Source: Desulfobulbus propionicus (GTDB taxonomy: Bacteria; Desulfobacterota; Dissulfuribacteria; Dissulfuribacterales; DYLC01). Taken from it: a DNA stretch of 33,854 nt. The stretch spans positions 1 through 33,854 of the forward strand of contig DYLC01000006.1 of the NCBI GenBank assembly GCA_020722285.1, read 5' to 3'. The notes under the pieces are model-generated. The model searched no databases, was not told where the DNA came from, and worked only from the letters and a program-made list of their open reading frames with translations. Of the stretch, positions 27,201 to 33,854 are shown piece after piece (position 1 is the first letter of the stretch; each line of letters starts with the position of its first letter). The translations under genes were made by a program, and so were the position numbers.

Positions 27201-27970
27201 TTCGGGCAGCTTCAATGACTGTCCCGATTTTGCCTAAAGGCGCCCGTACTGGCTCTGCTGTGCATGAAATATTTGAGGAGGTTGATTTTGTCCTTCAGGA
27301 TGGCTTAAATGACATTGTCAGGGCGAAGCTGAGAAAATATGGGATTGGAAACCAGGGTGATTTTGAAAAGGTTGTATCTCATACAGCGCAACTGGTTGGT
27401 AATACATTGAAAACTCCAATACCCGCTGCTTTGAACCTGACCTTGAACACTGTCAGCAGGCAAAGGCGGTTGACAGAGCTTGAGTTCTTCTACCCTGTCC
27501 GAAACATTACACCTGATTCAGTCGCCGAGGTCTTTCGAACTCATGGAAAGGACATAATCAGCGAAAGATTCGCCAGCCAGATTGGTCGCCTGACCTTTAA
27601 TCTGAAAAAAGGCTTTATGGGTGGGTTTGTTGACCTGATTTTTGAACATGCAGGTCGCTATTACGTCCTTGACTGGAAAACCAACTGGCTCGGGCAAGGC
27701 GGCGATGCCTATTCACAGGCTATAATCAAAGATATCATGCTTGAGTCGTATTATATGCTTCAATATCACCTTTACACTGTGGCTGTACATCTTTATCTCA
27801 GGAAAAAGCTGCCAGGTTACAGATATGATGAGCATTTCGGCGGGGTAATCTACACGTTTGTCCGGGGTATGACGCCGGACAGGCCTGGTCACTCGGTCTT
27901 TTTTGATCGTCCGGATGAAATGCTGATACGTGAGCTTTGTCAGACTCTGGGGACTGATGTATCATCATGA
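24254..27970 (+). CDS. recB: Exodeoxyribonuclease V subunit beta (RecB helicase-nuclease)
   Basis: A 1238-residue SF1A helicase with a C-terminal nuclease. Walker A is ASAGTGKT (residues 23-30), helicase motif Ia VVTFTEAATKELRERL, motif II MIDEFQDTDPVQ, motif III LIGDPKQSIYKFRGAD, motif V LTVHASKGLEFNVV, and motif VI LRLLYVAVTRARNKCYL. The nuclease region at about residues 1125-1150 has GGFVDLIFEHAGRYYVLDWKTNW with the conserved Asp...Asp-Trp-Lys. RecB unwinds and degrades DNA from double-strand ends and loads RecA. recD overlaps its stop by four bases (ATGA). The usual neighbour recC is not upstream; bioA and a repeat are there. Confidence 0.95.
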   Translation: MPQVMNALNLLEAPLESINLIEASAGTGKTYTISNLYLRFILEKGLSVHEILVVTFTEAATKELRERLWTILDKAYCLLCSQELDTALTGEGHIKAILRNFCSSNKGGIEAAKKRLRLAVVSFDEAAIFTIHGFCQRMLNENAFESNLPFDLELITQDSDMLQQVVNDFWRRLVLREDLYVQTLLANGLLSLEDLSSFAKSITKKADIRLSDDSDRAVAVNGNALAEKLKECWFSNKEQIVAILKDTKNNKLTRSQDKYAIVIVDQDVLCFDRMTDNFFPAEKIRKYAQTTLNDAVTPAQKAKGVLAMSHDFFTLCDEFTGMLDDKLLEIKHEFFRYIKQEFRARKLQLNVQSFDDILHNLRQALRDDRHGSFHNLIRSRFRAVMIDEFQDTDPVQYEIFQRVFMQDGHRHTVFLIGDPKQSIYKFRGADIFAYLKAKKLVDTCWTLSTNFRSEAVMIDAVNHLFIQQSEANVSALNPFLEADIPYLSVKAGGVAEKKGRLLAEGAVSGAGLEVIYLEKSDTAFNAESARRASVQATACKILELVNLGQQGRIRFVSDEGAIKPLQPSDITVLVRTHDEALSIQNALQDFGVPGVLQSTGNIFESEEAEHFFYFMAAVAEPGEHSLRPFLLTPFVNKTLAELRDISDDKLQDWHQLMIELQGLWKREGFMSMFSRFMFREKIRERILAMKGGERIITNMLHLAELVHRQSAECRHGMDGLLSWLNKMITEPETRPEHEIYLERDADAVHILTVHASKGLEFNVVFCPFEWNRHYDPWWLKGASSIEYYNRTKERWELDIQKNGDDWVKHKQSVWREELAENLRLLYVAVTRARNKCYLVTGDIRDCQLSALNYLLCGKKFSDVAVYLSAMKPEGNGSTELAKQQLDEMKKGLEVLTASSNGLIYMQKIAEPQQRLSVNGKYVQRPASRMELRPASFAAVIETDWGVGSFSWLVREVSHGHKQAEPVKVHEGAEEDLIATPNTVRAASMTVPILPKGARTGSAVHEIFEEVDFVLQDGLNDIVRAKLRKYGIGNQGDFEKVVSHTAQLVGNTLKTPIPAALNLTLNTVSRQRRLTELEFFYPVRNITPDSVAEVFRTHGKDIISERFASQIGRLTFNLKKGFMGGFVDLIFEHAGRYYVLDWKTNWLGQGGDAYSQAIIKDIMLESYYMLQYHLYTVAVHLYLRKKLPGYRYDEHFGGVIYTFVRGMTPDRPGHSVFFDRPDEMLIRELCQTLGTDVSS

Positions 27971-29958
27971 AGAGGATCATGGAGGCGCGACACGCCGACT
28001 TTCGCAATCGCTATGCTGGCCTGGGTTGCTTCAGGGAGATTGATTTTCATTTTGCAGAATTCATATTGAATCGCAGTGACAGCCACGATTCCCACAGCGC
28101 AAGCAGGGAAATGCTCTATCAGGCTGCGCTACTGCTCAGCCATGTCACCGGGCTTCAGAATGCTGCTTTAGACCTTAAATCAGCAGCAGGACAGCCAATA
28201 GAGAGCTTTTCTGGCATTGAGCAGCCATCATTTAAGGCATTGAGCATTTCGCTTGCTGACTATGCGCGATGGTTGAATGTATTGCGTGATGAATACGGGC
28301 GTCTTGTTGGCAGACCTGGGGAGAAAAAGCCCTTGATCCTGGATGACAACGGGCTGCTTTATCTGTACCGGTACTGGGACTACGAACAGCGGGTGGCAGA
28401 TGCTGTGATAAAACGCTGCGATAGTCTGTCGGAGCCTTTGTCAGGGCAGGAGCTGCTTGACAGCCTGTTTCCTGAGGCCGGAGACGGAATCGACTGGCAG
28501 AAAGTTGCTGCGGTTTCAGCGTTTCGCAGCCGTTTCTGCGTAATTTCAGGCGGGCCTGGCACAGGCAAGACCACCACTGTCGCAAGGCTTGTCGCCATGC
28601 TTCTTAATGCAATGCCAGGTTTGGTCATTGATATGGTAGCCCCGACAGGAAAGGCGGCCGATCGTCTGACTAAGTCTGTTCAGGCAGCCAAAACAAGACT
28701 TCATCTCCCTGATGAGCTGAAGAAACTGATGCCTGAGAAGGCGACAACCATCCATCGTTATCTGGGCTATCTTCCGTCAGTCAATACCTTCAGAAAAAAT
28801 GCGAACAACCGCACTGCGTCTGGTCTGCTGATTGTGGACGAGGCGTCCATGGTGTCCCTGCCCTTGTTCGCCTGTCTGCTTGAGGCCATCCCTGACGATT
28901 GCCGCGTGATTCTTCTCGGTGACAAGGATCAGTTGGCGTCTGTGGAAACAGGTTGTGTGTTTGGCAGTCTTGCAACCGCTGAGGTGACGAATCGTTTCAG
29001 CAACGCTTTTGCAAGCGATTACAAAGAGCTGTCTGAACAGATGGGCCTTCCGGTCACTGATTCACCAACGATTTTGACTGACAGGGTCATCAAGCTGGAA
29101 CACAGCTACCGGTTTGGAAGAGGCAGCGGCATTGGTCATCTCAGTTTTTTAGTCAATGAGGCTGAAACTGAGGAAGACGCCTCTGACATCATGACATTTT
29201 TGAAGGAGCGTAAACTGTCCATATCCGTCAGGAAAAAGCTCAGGAAGGCAGGAAGGCCAGAGCCGTCAGTGGACCTGTTTCAGGATATTGAATGGAAGGA
29301 ACTGCCTGAGCCAGGTCATTTAAAGTCAACTCTGAAAAAGATTATCAAGGATAATTTTGCCCATTATCGTGACGAAGTCAGTCGGTTTGAGGCAGGCAAT
29401 GCAAGGGTGGAGGATGTCCTTTCTGCTCTGGACAGTTTTCGCATCCTGTGCGCTGTGAATCAAGGCATTTTTGGCGTGGAAAACCTGAATGTGGTTTGTG
29501 AGGACGAACTTTTTGGCTTGAAAAAGGGCCTGTTCTATTCAGGCCGTCCTGTAATGGTGCTGACAAACGATTACACCCAGCGTCTTTTTAACGGAGATGT
29601 GGGGGTGATCCTGAAAAATGCAGATGGAACGATACGGGCGTATTTTCAGGGTGAAAATGGCAGCGTCCGTTCTTTTTCCACTGTATGTCTTCCAGCTCAT
29701 GAGACTGCCTTTGCCATGACAGTACACAAGAGTCAGGGATCGGAATTTGACAGGGTTCTGATGATCCTGCCTGAGCAGGATCTCAGGATATTAACCAAGG
29801 AAATCATTTACACAGGCATCACCCGCGCAAGGCAGAGCGTGGCAGTCTGGGGCAGTCAGGCCATCATAAAGGCTGCTGTATGCCGTTCTTCCAGCAGGGT
29901 GTCGGGGTTGAAGGCATTGCTGTCAAGGCAATCTGCATCAGAGAGCGCCTCTCAATAG
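27967..29958 (+). CDS. recD: Exodeoxyribonuclease V subunit alpha (RecD helicase)
   Basis: A 663-residue SF1B helicase, longer than the roughly 610 residues of E. coli RecD. Walker A is SGGPGTGKTTTVARL (about residue 193), motif II IVDEASMVSLPLF (about 289), motif III LLGDKDQLASVETG, and the late motif FAMTVHKSQGSEFDRVLM (about 583), followed by YTGITRARQSVAVWG. RecD moves 5'-3' as the fast motor of RecBCD. The start is ATG 27967, overlapping the recB stop. Base use becomes more GC-rich than in recB (by eye). Confidence 0.95.
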   Translation: MKRIMEARHADFRNRYAGLGCFREIDFHFAEFILNRSDSHDSHSASREMLYQAALLLSHVTGLQNAALDLKSAAGQPIESFSGIEQPSFKALSISLADYARWLNVLRDEYGRLVGRPGEKKPLILDDNGLLYLYRYWDYEQRVADAVIKRCDSLSEPLSGQELLDSLFPEAGDGIDWQKVAAVSAFRSRFCVISGGPGTGKTTTVARLVAMLLNAMPGLVIDMVAPTGKAADRLTKSVQAAKTRLHLPDELKKLMPEKATTIHRYLGYLPSVNTFRKNANNRTASGLLIVDEASMVSLPLFACLLEAIPDDCRVILLGDKDQLASVETGCVFGSLATAEVTNRFSNAFASDYKELSEQMGLPVTDSPTILTDRVIKLEHSYRFGRGSGIGHLSFLVNEAETEEDASDIMTFLKERKLSISVRKKLRKAGRPEPSVDLFQDIEWKELPEPGHLKSTLKKIIKDNFAHYRDEVSRFEAGNARVEDVLSALDSFRILCAVNQGIFGVENLNVVCEDELFGLKKGLFYSGRPVMVLTNDYTQRLFNGDVGVILKNADGTIRAYFQGENGSVRSFSTVCLPAHETAFAMTVHKSQGSEFDRVLMILPEQDLRILTKEIIYTGITRARQSVAVWGSQAIIKAAVCRSSSRVSGLKALLSRQSASESASQ

Positions 29959-29978
29959 GGAGGTTCCAAAAATTGCCC
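29953..29978. repeat. Remnant of the element C terminal repeat
   Basis: About 25 bases directly at the recD end (CAATAGGGAGGTTCCAAAAATT and on) match the inverted terminal repeat of element C (20525-20549, opposite strand) at about 21 of 25 positions by eye. No second end is apparent in the gap to prfC, so this seems a truncated copy. It runs over the last bases of recD, whose stop lies inside it. Confidence 0.5.
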
Positions 29979-30113
29979 TTTTGCTCGCAAGCATTAGCTT
30001 TCCGTAACTATCCATAGCTATTAATAAGGAAATATTATGTTTTATCAACACGACAAGGCAGTCCCAACGACAACCTCTGGGCATGTGGCATTTTCGTGCT
30101 TCATGGTGATAAT

Positions 30114-31748
30114 ATGATAAATTCGTCAGTTTCTCCTGACAATACAGGCATAAATGCCGGCGCTGTCAGAAAACAGAGTTCTGAAATCGCTCGTCGCCGC
30201 ACCTTTGGCATCATCAGCCACCCGGATGCTGGCAAGACGACACTTACCGAAAAGTTATTGCTATTCGGCGGTGCGATCCAGATGGCTGGCTCGGTCAAGT
30301 CCCGCAAGGCCAGCCGCCACGCCACCAGTGACTGGATGGACATAGAGCGTGAGCGCGGCATATCGGTCACCAGTTCTGTCATGCAGTTCGACTATCGCGA
30401 CCATGTCATAAACCTGCTGGACACTCCGGGACATGAGGATTTTTCAGAGGACACCTACCGTGTGCTGACCGCAGTGGACAGTGCAGTGATGGTGATTGAC
30501 AGCGTCAAGGGGGTAGAGCCCCAGACGCGCAAGCTGATGGAGGTATGCAGGATGCGAAACACACCGATTTTGACCTTCATCAACAAGCTTGACCGCGATG
30601 GCATGAAACCCCTCGACATTCTTTCGGATATCGAAGAGACCCTGCAGATCGAATGCGCGCCGCTCACATGGCCCATTGGCATGGGAAAACACTTCAAAGG
30701 CGCATATAACCTCTACCGCAAGGAGCTGGCCTTATTCACGCCAGGGCAGGAGCGATTGCCCTGCGACACCGTCGTTATCCGCAACATTGCGGACCCGTTG
30801 CTTGATGAAAAACTTGGGCGACAGGCGGACGAATTGCGCGAGGAGGTTGCCCTGCTGGAAGGTGCGGCCAACCCCTTTGATCTGACGGACTTTCTCAAGG
30901 GCAGTCAGACTCCTGTCTTTTTCGGCAGTGCTATCAACAACTTCGGTGTGCGCGAGTTGCTCAACACTTTTATTGATATTGCCCCTGCTCCCATGCCGCG
31001 CTCCGCCACAACCCGCACTGTGGCACCGGAAGAGGAACCTTTTTCAGGCTTTGTCTTTAAAATCCAGGCTAATATGGACCCTGCCCATCGCGACCGTATC
31101 GCCTTTCTGCGCGTCTGTTCCGGTTGTTTTCAACGGGGCATGACAGTACGTCACCACCGTATCGGCAAGGATATCATAATTGCCAACCCGATCATCTTCA
31201 TGGCCAGGGACCGCGCTTTTGCGGAAGAGGCATGGCCTGGCGACATCATCGGCATCCACAACCACGGCACAATCAAGATTGGCGATACTTTTTCGGAAAA
31301 GGAGCCGCTTTTTTTCACAGGCATCCCGAACTTTGCTCCTGAACATTTCCGGAGGGTGCGGCTGAAATCCCCTCTCAAGGCTAAACAGCTCCAGAAGGGG
31401 CTGACCCAGCTTGTTGAGGAAGGGGCTGTTCAGCTCTTCCGTCCCCTTTCTGGCAATGATTTTATCCTTGGCGCTGTAGGAGTTTTGCAATTCGATGTGA
31501 CTATGGCGCGGCTTAAGACAGAATACGGAGTGGACGCCGTCTATGAGCCGGTCAATTACGCAACTGCCCGATGGGTAAGCTGTGATGACAAGAAACGTCT
31601 CGCCGCCTTTGAAAAGGCTAACAAGGGCAACCTGGCCCTTGATGCCGAAGAAAATTTGACTTATCTGGCAACCAGCAAATGGTTGCTTAAACTGACATTA
31701 GAAGATTGGCCAGATATCGTATTTCGCAAAACCAGCGAGTACAATTAA
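30114..31748 (+). CDS. prfC: Peptide chain release factor 3
   Basis: A 544-residue translational GTPase. G1 is SHPDAGKT (residues 35-42), with the RF3-specific switch region near [20 protein letters not shown]3 [15 protein letters not shown] and G4 [11 protein letters not shown]3 removes RF1/RF2 from the ribosome after termination. ATG 30114 is used; an in-frame GTG at 30096 would add six residues without family support. Codon choice differs from the ribosomal and rpo genes in the window: Arg is mostly CGC and GC is higher, which may mean acquisition from another lineage or simply relaxed composition. It stands alone between two gaps. Confidence 0.93.
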   Translation: MINSSVSPDNTGINAGAVRKQSSEIARRRTFGIISHPDAGKTTLTEKLLLFGGAIQMAGSVKSRKASRHATSDWMDIERERGISVTSSVMQFDYRDHVINLLDTPGHEDFSEDTYRVLTAVDSAVMVIDSVKGVEPQTRKLMEVCRMRNTPILTFINKLDRDGMKPLDILSDIEETLQIECAPLTWPIGMGKHFKGAYNLYRKELALFTPGQERLPCDTVVIRNIADPLLDEKLGRQADELREEVALLEGAANPFDLTDFLKGSQTPVFFGSAINNFGVRELLNTFIDIAPAPMPRSATTRTVAPEEEPFSGFVFKIQANMDPAHRDRIAFLRVCSGCFQRGMTVRHHRIGKDIIIANPIIFMARDRAFAEEAWPGDIIGIHNHGTIKIGDTFSEKEPLFFTGIPNFAPEHFRRVRLKSPLKAKQLQKGLTQLVEEGAVQLFRPLSGNDFILGAVGVLQFDVTMARLKTEYGVDAVYEPVNYATARWVSCDDKKRLAAFEKANKGNLALDAEENLTYLATSKWLLKLTLEDWPDIVFRKTSEYN

Positions 31749-31931
31749 GGGAATCTTTTGGGAATAGGGGGACATCATACCTAAGTAATCAGCATGTTAC
31801 ATCAATATTATGCAATCATTGTTATTTATACCCCGAAATTTCTTCATGTATGAAATATGATGATAACATATGGAGTTTATTGGCTTTTGTTGGTTTTCGT
31901 TCAAGCACTAAATAGATAAACATATCTGAGA
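31749..31931. other. AT-rich gap between converging prfC and glycosyltransferase genes
   Basis: Nothing coding is recognised here. Near the start is GGGAATAGGGGGACATCATACC, similar to short sequences I associate with flanks of REP-associated or IS200-like transposase genes. I cannot confirm this, and no transposase is present. No clear terminator hairpin is seen for either converging gene. Confidence 0.3.
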
Positions 31932-33095
31932 TCAAGCGCCCTGATTCAAGATGGAATCAAAAAGCTTTTTATGGGCTGCGGCGCTTTGCTCCCAACTGAA
32001 TTTACGTGCTCTGCTCAAACCTTTTTCAATCAGCAGATTTCTCAAGGCGTCATCATGCAGCATCTTCAAGATAGCATTCATTATTGCTTCTGGTGACATT
32101 GGATCCACGTAATATGCAGCGTCAGAGCAGACCTCAGGAAGCGATGAGGCATTGGATGCAATAACTGCCGCGCCACATGCCATGGCCTCCAATGGAGGAA
32201 TGCCAAAACCCTCGTAAACAGACGGATAGATAAACAATGCCGCATTGCTGTAAAGATCGGCCAGCTCTTCATCACTCACATATCCACTGTATTTAACCCA
32301 TCGGCTCAATGAACTGATCAGATTCAGGATTTCCAGATTATTCCAACCCTGAGGCCCAACTAATATCAAATTATACTCATCCCGTATCTGCTCGTCCAGC
32401 ATTCCATATGCCAACAGAAGATTCCTGAGGTTCTTGCGTGGCTCGATACTTCCAACAGCAAGCAGATATTTCTGTGATACATCAGAAATGCCCTTGCGAG
32501 GCAGAAACACGCCATGATCAATACCATTGTGGATGACGCTGATATTTTCAGGTTTTATGCTTACGCGCCTTATAACCTCCTCTTTCACATACTCCGAGAC
32601 TGTAATAATATGATCGCATCGTTTTATTGATGAATAGAAATTCTCCTGAAAATAAGCAATGCGCTCTTTGGGGTGAAACTCAGGGTAAATCTCCCACGAA
32701 AAATCGTGGACTGTTGCGATTACCCTTGATGCCCTTATTTCAGATCTGGGAATAAAATTTGGCTGCCAATACAGGTCATAATTAGTCTTTCCAGCCAGGC
32801 AGCAACGGGCCAGGCATCTTCGTACAACGGATTTAAGCCAGGGATTCCTGACAACCAGCGAGCGGATGTTTTTTTTAGCGCTTGGCTCAGAAGGCTGAAG
32901 CAGGTGATTAGAGATATAGCCATAAAAAAACCGGCAATCATAATCATTTGCCGATAAAATCCGTCTGGATACCTCAAAGGTATATCGCCCTATGCCAGCC
33001 AATGGGGATAAAAGCGACATGGCGTCAATAATCACCTTAAACAAAGGAACAGGCCCTGCGTTGGTTTGCAACCTGCGGAAAGAGCTTAATTCCAT
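31932..33095 (-). CDS. Glycosyltransferase family 4 (GT-B fold)
   Basis: A 387-residue GT-B glycosyltransferase. The N-terminal domain starts with the strand [22 protein letters not shown], followed by [16 protein letters not shown] and [18 protein letters not shown]. The C-terminal nucleotide-sugar domain has [16 protein letters not shown] and the E-x7-E motif in [15 protein letters not shown]. Such enzymes add sugars from NDP-sugar donors during O-antigen, capsule or exopolysaccharide synthesis; donor and acceptor cannot be told. The start ATG at 33095 overlaps the end of a small upstream frame by 10 bases. The first 18 residues before KVIIDA are extra relative to many relatives, so the true start may differ. 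No other polysaccharide genes are in view. Confidence 0.88.
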   Translation of the reverse strand: MELSSFRRLQTNAGPVPLFKVIIDAMSLLSPLAGIGRYTFEVSRRILSANDYDCRFFYGYISNHLLQPSEPSAKKNIRSLVVRNPWLKSVVRRCLARCCLAGKTNYDLYWQPNFIPRSEIRASRVIATVHDFSWEIYPEFHPKERIAYFQENFYSSIKRCDHIITVSEYVKEEVIRRVSIKPENISVIHNGIDHGVFLPRKGISDVSQKYLLAVGSIEPRKNLRNLLLAYGMLDEQIRDEYNLILVGPQGWNNLEILNLISSLSRWVKYSGYVSDEELADLYSNAALFIYPSVYEGFGIPPLEAMACGAAVIASNASSLPEVCSDAAYYVDPMSPEAIMNAILKMLHDDALRNLLIEKGLSRARKFSWEQSAAAHKKLFDSILNQGA

Positions 33096-33274
33096 AGCAC
33101 TTTTTCACTCTCTTTAACAGGCGCATTTTCTCTGAGCCAATCAGACCAGTCATCCAGCGCCCAGCCAGCCACTGTGAAATTGTAGTAAAGGATAGAACGC
33201 CATTGACCAAGTTTGTCCTGATCAAATGTTATTCCGGCAGATTCAGGGAGGTTTTTATTTCTCTTGCGGGTCAT
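33086..33274 (-). CDS. Small Trp-rich hypothetical protein
   Basis: A 62-codon frame starting MTRKRNKNLPESAGITFDQD and ending SEKVLWN, with a Trp-rich middle (GWALDDWSDWLREN). I do not recognise it. Its stop lies 10 bases inside the glycosyltransferase gene, an overlap typical of coupled genes, which is the main support. No convincing ribosome-binding site is seen before its ATG. It may be a short real gene, the end of a truncated gene, or chance. Confidence 0.35.
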   Translation of the reverse strand: MTRKRNKNLPESAGITFDQDKLGQWRSILYYNFTVAGWALDDWSDWLRENAPVKESEKVLWN

Positions 33275-33314
33275 TCGTGGAGCTCATCATGGTTCGCCGA
33301 TACTAAGCCGCACC

Positions 33315-33378
33315 GCCCCGAACTTTGCCGAAGCTGAAAGGACGTTCTCGGCGTCGGCTTGAGTGCATTGTTGGGCGG
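33315..33378 (+). repeat. attC-like integron recombination site
   Basis: An imperfect palindrome of about 60 bases. It ends GCGTCGGCTTGAGTGCATT-GTTGGGC, the layout of the L' and R' half of an attC site, with core GTTRRRY as GTTGGGC at 33370-33376. Left-hand partners are GCCGAAGC (33327-33334) opposite GCGTCGGC (33351-33358), and CCGCCC (33313-33318) opposite GGGCGG (33373-33378). The left core (expected RYYYAAC) is imperfect: CGAAC follows CCGCCC with two extra bases. A T run follows, so it might also act as a terminator. No integrase gene is in the window. Confidence 0.45.
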
Positions 33379-33416
33379 TTTTTTAATATTCCATTAATTT
33401 TTTGGAAGTCGTTTTT

Positions 33417-33635
33417 ATGGTTTCGACTCCAGAACCTTTTTTGTTTTTTTGTGCGTCGCTTACCGACTCGAATTTTTGTTCTCAATCACGCCGAGGCTGG
33501 CTGCAATGGTTCAATCGAGAGCATTCCAGCGGAGTGCCTCAAAATCGTACATCATGCGCCCAAATGGCGCAACCACGGTATAGCCGAACCTGGGCAACTT
33601 ACCTTCCTTTGCTTAATATTGTATTTGCTCAATAG
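33417..33635 (+). CDS. Hypothetical small protein in possible integron cassette
   Basis: A 72-codon frame (MVSTPEPFLFFCASLTDSNF...LNIVFAQ) lying between the attC-like site ending at 33378 and a second candidate left core ATCCAAC at 33687-33693. That is the expected placement of a cassette gene. I recognise no domain, and no strong ribosome-binding site is visible. The composition is not clearly coding. Low confidence. Confidence 0.22.
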   Translation: MVSTPEPFLFFCASLTDSNFCSQSRRGWLQWFNREHSSGVPQNRTSCAQMAQPRYSRTWATYLPLLNIVFAQ

Positions 33636-33686
33636 AATAAATCCAACATACTGATTCTCTTTTTTCCTTTAGCGCCGGAGGCGTCC

Positions 33687-33803
33687 ATCCAACGTTCAAG
33701 GTAACCGGCGGCAATGGAGCGCAGCGGAATTGCCGCCCGGTGCGGACCCGCATGCCGGGTGGTGTGGGGGCGGGGGGAGGAAAACCCCCGGCTACCCGAT
33801 TAG
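33687..33803 (+). mobile_element. Group II intron-like 3' end (domains V-VI), truncated
   Basis: Bases 33731-33764 fold as a 34-base hairpin with the proportions of intron domain V: a 10-bp lower stem (three wobble pairs), a two-base bulge TG on the 3' side, a 4-bp upper stem TGCG/CGCA and a four-base loop. Behind it CGGGGG (33771-33776) pairs with CCCCCG (33785-33790), like domain VI, and then GCTACCCGAT resembles intron 3' ends I remember. Upstream GGCGGCAAT (33708-33716) pairs with ATTGCCGCC. The loop GACC is not the usual GNRA and no reverse transcriptase is present, so this is at best a remnant. It could alternatively be part of a second attC. Confidence 0.4.
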
Positions 33804-33854
33804 CTGCCTTCATGCTTGTTCTGCCCAATATAGACAAAGGACTTCCGCTTGTTC

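Noticed and set aside
31749-31931. IS200/REP-associated transposase remnant near GGGGGACATCATACC
   Set aside because: Only a short resemblance from memory, with no transposase frame or hairpin pair, so it is mentioned as a gap note and not called.
33613-33837. Minus-strand 74-codon frame at the window end
   Set aside because: It is made of the G/C-rich hairpins of the intron-like region (Pro-rich run) and has no recognisable domain.
1-33854. CRISPR array
   Set aside because: No regularly spaced short direct repeats were seen. The repeats found are few, long and dispersed.

Overview
The window reads as a chromosomal segment of a bacterium most like the Desulfobacterota (the former sulfate-reducing Deltaproteobacteria). 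This is an inference from content. The F0 genes of the ATP synthase stand alone and end at a terminator, split from F1 as is common in that group. There is an octaheme c-type cytochrome of the tetrathionate-reductase family, and strong evidence of selenocysteine use. Base composition is moderate.

Layout. Positions 1-11980 hold the classic transcription/translation block: the end of tuf, rpmG, tRNA-Trp, secE, nusG, rplK, rplA, rplJ, rplL, rpoB and rpoC. It carries an L10-type leader before rplJ and a hairpin attenuator between rplL and rpoB. Four further genes follow rpoC with overlaps or tiny gaps, where many bacteria have rpsL-rpsG-fusA: a class I methyltransferase, a SYLF-domain exported protein, a RibD C-terminal-like reductase and an HD-domain phosphohydrolase. 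Positions 14651-17502 are a small respiratory module: an ArsR-type regulator with a palindromic operator in its promoter, the octaheme cytochrome, and a membrane cytochrome b. The octaheme gene is interrupted by one in-frame TGA at a position where the family, from memory, has an active-site-proximal Cys. A near-ideal bacterial SECIS hairpin follows the TGA, so the two reading frames are best read as one 525-residue selenoprotein. Two minus-strand genes follow (beta-CASP metallo-beta-lactamase RNase, and a secreted DUF6515/SH3 protein).

The F0 cluster (an AtpZ-like gene, atpI, atpB, atpE) ends at a strong terminator at 22597-22627. Then come bioA, recB-recD (no recC beside them) and prfC. On the minus strand lies a family-4 glycosyltransferase. 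The last 550 bases look like accessory DNA: an integron attC-like imperfect palindrome, a possible cassette, and a group II intron-like 3' end.

Small non-coding dispersed repeats occupy several intergenic gaps (14651-14790, 20347-20549, 24047-24190, and a remnant at 29953-29978). Two of these share 31 identical bases, and one has imperfect terminal inverted repeats.

The observation I rate highest is the probable selenocysteine-containing octaheme cytochrome together with its regulator and membrane partner.
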